Source: Candidatus Gastranaerophilales bacterium
GTDB taxonomy: Bacteria > Cyanobacteriota > Vampirovibrionia > Gastranaerophilales > Gastranaerophilaceae
Direction of reading: 5' to 3'
NCBI GenBank assembly: GCA_944326905.1
Contig: CALVFU010000014.1
Coordinates: forward strand, 1-35,286
DNA: 35,286 nt
Of the stretch, positions 32,663-35,286 are shown piece by piece. The translations under genes and the position numbers were made by a program. Under the pieces are notes generated by a model, which worked only from the letters and a program-made list of their open reading frames with translations, made no database searches and was not told the DNA's origin. Numbering within the stretch: position 1 is the first letter of the stretch; each line of letters begins with the position of its first letter.

Positions 32663-34476
32663 TTTTTATCTTTTTTGCATTTTGTGCATATTTTAGCAGG
32701 TGTTTCACAAACGATTCGTTGTTTTGTACCATCGTTAAAAGCGCTTGCAGTAAGTATATTCATATACTCGCTGCCAAAGTGGGCATAATCAAATATAATA
32801 ACTCCGTTTAGCCCAAAACGTCTGCTCTCGTGAATAATTCTTATTAAGTCCTCAGGTGCTCCTTTTATAAATGTAACAAACAATCCGGCATACAGTTTTG
32901 TTTTATGCGCACTCAAGTTTCTGATTTCATTAATCATATTTGCAGTAGTTTTGGGGTCGCAGGTTAAAAACAGAGGCGTAAATCCATCTACATAATCATT
33001 CCTCGACCACATCCGCCAATCTTGTATTTTTGTTGTTAAAGCTGTTTTATAGTTTGGAAAAATTACAGTTGTAAGCGTAACATTTTTTGCACGGCAAAGA
33101 TCTGATGCTTTTTTTACAAAATCGGTAACTTTTTGAGCACGATAAAACAGCCATTTATCCCATAAGGGATCAGCACGGGTTAATTCAACTGGATCAACAT
33201 TATATAACTCTTTAAAACCGTCACGGGCATATGATGTATATCCCCACGTTGAACTTTCATAGCCCGGGATTTCCGGCGAAATAGCCTGAGGGTAGCGAAT
33301 ATAGTCAAGATTTATGCCATCCGGCTTGTACTTGCATATTATTTCTTCAAGCAGTTTTATCAAAAAATCTTGGACTTCAGGATTTGCCGGATCAATAAAA
33401 TAACCGTTGTGTTCTGAGGTAGAATATACAGGCTCAATAGAGCCTGCGCTGTTTCCGGGTAAATTTGTCCAATTAGGACGTATTGAAAGTATATAGTTAG
33501 GATAATTCTTTGGGTTTCTATTACCTACATAAAATGTCTCAAACCATATATGAACTTTTATTTTTCGTTTGTGAGCTTCTCTAATCCATATTTCCAGCGG
33601 ATCAAACCCTGCAAAGTCTTCATTCTGTTCGATAAATCCGTAGGAAAGCATTAAATCACTCGGATAGATTGTTTTTCCGTGAAAATATGTTTCTAAAAAT
33701 ACAGTATTTATTCCTGCCTTTTCCAGTAAATCAAGTGTTTCAGTTATATCTTTTTCAGATTTACAGGTAGGGCGCAGCCATACACCTTTTAATTCATTTT
33801 GTTTATACGGAACAACAAGAGATAAAGCTTCGTTTGCATATTCAATTGCGCGCCCTGAATACTTTTGGGCATTTGCACTGTCTCTTTGGGCTTTATATAT
33901 ATTCTCTTTAGATTTGTTTATAGCAGTAACTGTTTTTCTTGCATCATAGCGCGGGGTTGTTTTAATATAGTAGTTCATTATGTTTTGAACTTCTATAAGC
34001 TTAAGCTTGGCACTGAACAGGAATGTATCAGAAGTAATATAAGAAGTAATAGTTTTATTAACAGGATCGATGGAAACTTTTGCGCCTACAATAAGATTTT
34101 CATTTATCCAGTGTTTTGCTTCACCATGTCCGCTTATAACAATTCCATTAGCAGGTATCAGAGTATTTGCGCCGCTTAATTGGGTTACAATACCATCTAT
34201 TACAAGTGCTTCTGTTCCAAATTCGTTAGTATTAGTCCGCCTGCCGAATTCAGGAGTATATACTACAAGCTGGTTTGTACCTCTTAAACCCGGGAAACGT
34301 GCACTTCTTGCATTGTTTTCATTATTAGGGTCAATAACACTTACTTTGTGAATCGCCTGATTAAAGATTATCTCGCCGGCTCCGGGCTGAAACGGCTGGA
34401 ATACCGCCATCGCATACGCGGCATTAATACTAATTGCCATAAATAATAACAATATTAATATAAATAGACGTCTCAT
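32581..34476 (-). CDS. Secreted GHL10-type (family 10-like) glycosyl hydrolase
   Basis: 631 residues from ATG 34476. Residues 1-22 are a signal peptide (MRRLFILILLLFMAI...AYA). The next part (about 25-200) is beta-rich with GNGIVISGHGEA-type wording. The catalytic TIM barrel spans about 225-560: LKGVWLRPT, INTVFLETYFHG, KVHIWFETFYVG, PDGINLDYIRYP (likely catalytic Asp) and GVIIFDYAHFG. Related proteins (YngK, DUF187) are thought to act on cell-wall polymers. The tail (about 590-631) is Lys/Cys-rich (CTKCKKDKKCRKCRKEEKR). I moved the start from ATG 34530, which would overlap the TPR gene, because the signal peptide begins here, with AAGG adjacent to the ATG. Confidence 0.85.
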   Translation of the reverse strand: MRRLFILILLLFMAISINAAYAMAVFQPFQPGAGEIIFNQAIHKVSVIDPNNENNARSARFPGLRGTNQLVVYTPEFGRRTNTNEFGTEALVIDGIVTQLSGANTLIPANGIVISGHGEAKHWINENLIVGAKVSIDPVNKTITSYITSDTFLFSAKLKLIEVQNIMNYYIKTTPRYDARKTVTAINKSKENIYKAQRDSANAQKYSGRAIEYANEALSLVVPYKQNELKGVWLRPTCKSEKDITETLDLLEKAGINTVFLETYFHGKTIYPSDLMLSYGFIEQNEDFAGFDPLEIWIREAHKRKIKVHIWFETFYVGNRNPKNYPNYILSIRPNWTNLPGNSAGSIEPVYSTSEHNGYFIDPANPEVQDFLIKLLEEIICKYKPDGINLDYIRYPQAISPEIPGYESSTWGYTSYARDGFKELYNVDPVELTRADPLWDKWLFYRAQKVTDFVKKASDLCRAKNVTLTTVIFPNYKTALTTKIQDWRMWSRNDYVDGFTPLFLTCDPKTTANMINEIRNLSAHKTKLYAGLFVTFIKGAPEDLIRIIHESRRFGLNGVIIFDYAHFGSEYMNILTASAFNDGTKQRIVCETPAKICTKCKKDKKCRKCRKEEKRLKKEMKKREKMLKKKR

Positions 34477-34483
34477 CCTTAAA

Positions 34484-35128
34484 TTAATCCTCGACGAAAT
34501 GAATCCTTGTATTTTTATAATATAACGCATTGGAGGAATTTAATTCCTCTAACAAGCGTATTTTAACATTTAATTCTTCTGTCGGGTTAATCTTATATGC
34601 TTCATTTAAATACTTAACAGCAGATTGGGTATCGCCTAACTTTTGGTAGATTGTACCTATTTTATTATTAACATTGTATATGGAGTTGTTTTGAATATAT
34701 GCTTTATTATACTGCTTAAGCGCTCTTCTATATTCTTTCCTGTTATAGTAATAGTCTCCAAATCCTTCGTAACCCGGGGCATAATTTTCATCCAGGCTGA
34801 TTGTTTTATAATAAAATTCTTTTGCAAGTCTGTCGTGTCCCATTAAGTTATATAATTGAGCCAGTTTTAGTGTGTATTTTGGTGAAGCTGGGTGTTTTGA
34901 AGTCAAAATTCTATAACAGCCTACTGCCAGCTCTGCATTTTTTATTTGCTCTTCCTTGATTGTTGATTGGATTGCTATTGTGTAGTATTGAAAAGCTTTG
35001 TCTTCAAATTCTTTTGTATTAATCAATGAATAATCAATTCGCGGAGTATATTCAATCCTGCCCTTTTCTGCTCCAATAGCTGGAAAAATAATAAATAAAA
35101 ATAAAATAATAAAAAGTATTTTATACAT
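34484..35128 (-). CDS. Secreted TPR-repeat protein
   Basis: 214 residues. Signal peptide 1-20 (MYKILFIILFLFIIFPAIGA). From about residue 58 there are tandem TPR helices: ELAVGCYRILTSKHPASPKY, LAQLYNLMGHDRLAKEFYYK, GFGDYYYNRKEYRRALKQYN and IGTIYQKLGDTQSAVKYLNE. Protein-protein interaction module in the envelope, probably partner of the glycosidase encoded 7 bases downstream. First gene of the four-gene unit. Confidence 0.85.
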   Translation of the reverse strand: MYKILFIILFLFIIFPAIGAEKGRIEYTPRIDYSLINTKEFEDKAFQYYTIAIQSTIKEEQIKNAELAVGCYRILTSKHPASPKYTLKLAQLYNLMGHDRLAKEFYYKTISLDENYAPGYEGFGDYYYNRKEYRRALKQYNKAYIQNNSIYNVNNKIGTIYQKLGDTQSAVKYLNEAYKINPTEELNVKIRLLEELNSSNALYYKNTRIHFVED

Positions 35129-35135
35129 ACTGGTT

Positions 35136-35141
35136 ATTATA
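35136..35141 (-). promoter_or_regulatory. Extended -10 promoter of the TPR-glycosidase-PepT unit
   Basis: Minus-strand TGA-TATAAT (extended -10), 8 bases before the ATG, so the leader would be very short. No good -35 box at the usual distance. Confidence 0.35.
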
Positions 35142-35209
35142 TCACATTAAATTAATATTAAAGCATGTAATAGCTTAGTCTATGCTAGTATTTACAATAC
35201 TTTCCCCCA

Positions 35210-35243
35210 TTTATGCAACCGTTTGTATATTTTGTTGCATAAA
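35210..35243. promoter_or_regulatory. Inverted repeat upstream of the right-edge gene (putative operator)
   Basis: TTTATGCAAC (35210-35219) and GTTGCATAAA (35234-35243), a perfect 10-bp inverted repeat with a 14-base AT-rich spacer, the same geometry as at 9513-9546 but a different sequence. A smaller dyad AGTATT-TAC-AATACT (35187-35201) lies just upstream. Either operator DNA or a leader hairpin. Confidence 0.5.
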
Positions 35244-35282
35244 ATGACAGAACGCAGCATACAAGCAAAAGAGAGGACAGTT

Positions 35283-35286
35283 ATGA
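35283..35286 (+). CDS. Start of a gene cut by the right edge
   Basis: ATG at 35283-35285 preceded by AGAGG with 6-base spacing. Only the start codon and one base are present, so nothing can be said of the product. Confidence 0.5.

Noticed and set aside
1..35286. CRISPR array, prophage or insertion sequence
   Set aside because: No regularly spaced short repeats, transposase, integrase or phage structural gene was seen; the only tandem repeat is the 162-bp unit at the left edge.

Overview
The window is 35.3 kb of AT-rich bacterial chromosome (roughly one third G+C by eye, not computed). It holds about 29 convincing or likely protein genes, one tRNA and two broken gene remnants. The mix is mostly housekeeping: grpE-dnaJ, metK, tilS, ruvX with a DUF1292 gene, a glycolate-oxidase subunit, cutA and a PepT-like peptidase. 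Beside these are several lineage-specific proteins, including orphan Clp domains, a giant coiled-coil protein, and secreted beta-propeller, TPR and glycosidase-like proteins. I suspect a gut bacterium of the Vampirovibrionia/Gastranaerophilales group (non-photosynthetic Cyanobacteria) or a low-GC Bacillota relative. No rRNA or marker gene settles this, so the assignment is inference.

Layout. 1-1200 is gene-poor: a 162-bp tandem repeat with built-in terminators and a tRNA-3'-end-like segment, GTCATCC-type dyad repeats, a small hypothetical ORF and a frameshifted remnant. 1203-2703 (+) holds an EDR1/transglutaminase-like protein with an FHA-like tail and a small Cys-rich protein. 2762-4461 (-) holds an alpha/beta hydrolase and an aldo/keto reductase. 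4640-8446 (+) is grpE-dnaJ, a secreted beta-propeller protein and an O-methyltransferase. 8454-10933 holds an orphan CheR-like methyltransferase, a small ORF behind a promoter/operator, a CDF metal transporter and a remnant with an in-frame TAG. 10989-12870 (-) is a Type II restriction-modification pair (HaeIII/NgoPII type, predicted GGCC), next to tRNA-Gln(UUG).

13316-19241 (-) is a compact seven-gene operon. In transcription order it runs coiled-coil protein, stand-alone ClpX-type zinc finger, alpha-helical 532-residue protein, ruvX, DUF1292, a protein made only of Clp N-domains, and tilS. It diverges from metK (+), whose short leader can fold into an H-type pseudoknot that uses the Shine-Dalgarno sequence as its last strand. 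Then come a 2206-residue coiled-coil protein translationally overlapped with a GlcD-type flavoprotein, cutA, and a HExxH metalloprotease overlapping cutA. 30189-35128 (-) holds a basic hypothetical gene and then, behind its own promoter, a secreted TPR protein, a GHL10-type glycosidase-like protein, a small zinc-ribbon protein and an M20 peptidase, closed by a strong hairpin. A new + strand gene begins at the right edge.

Most interesting points: the metK leader pseudoknot; the operon combining Clp substrate-recognition domains with no ATPase; near-absence of GGCC (three sites read by eye) alongside a GGCC-type R-M system; the giant repeat-bearing coiled-coil gene; and the repeat array at the left edge.
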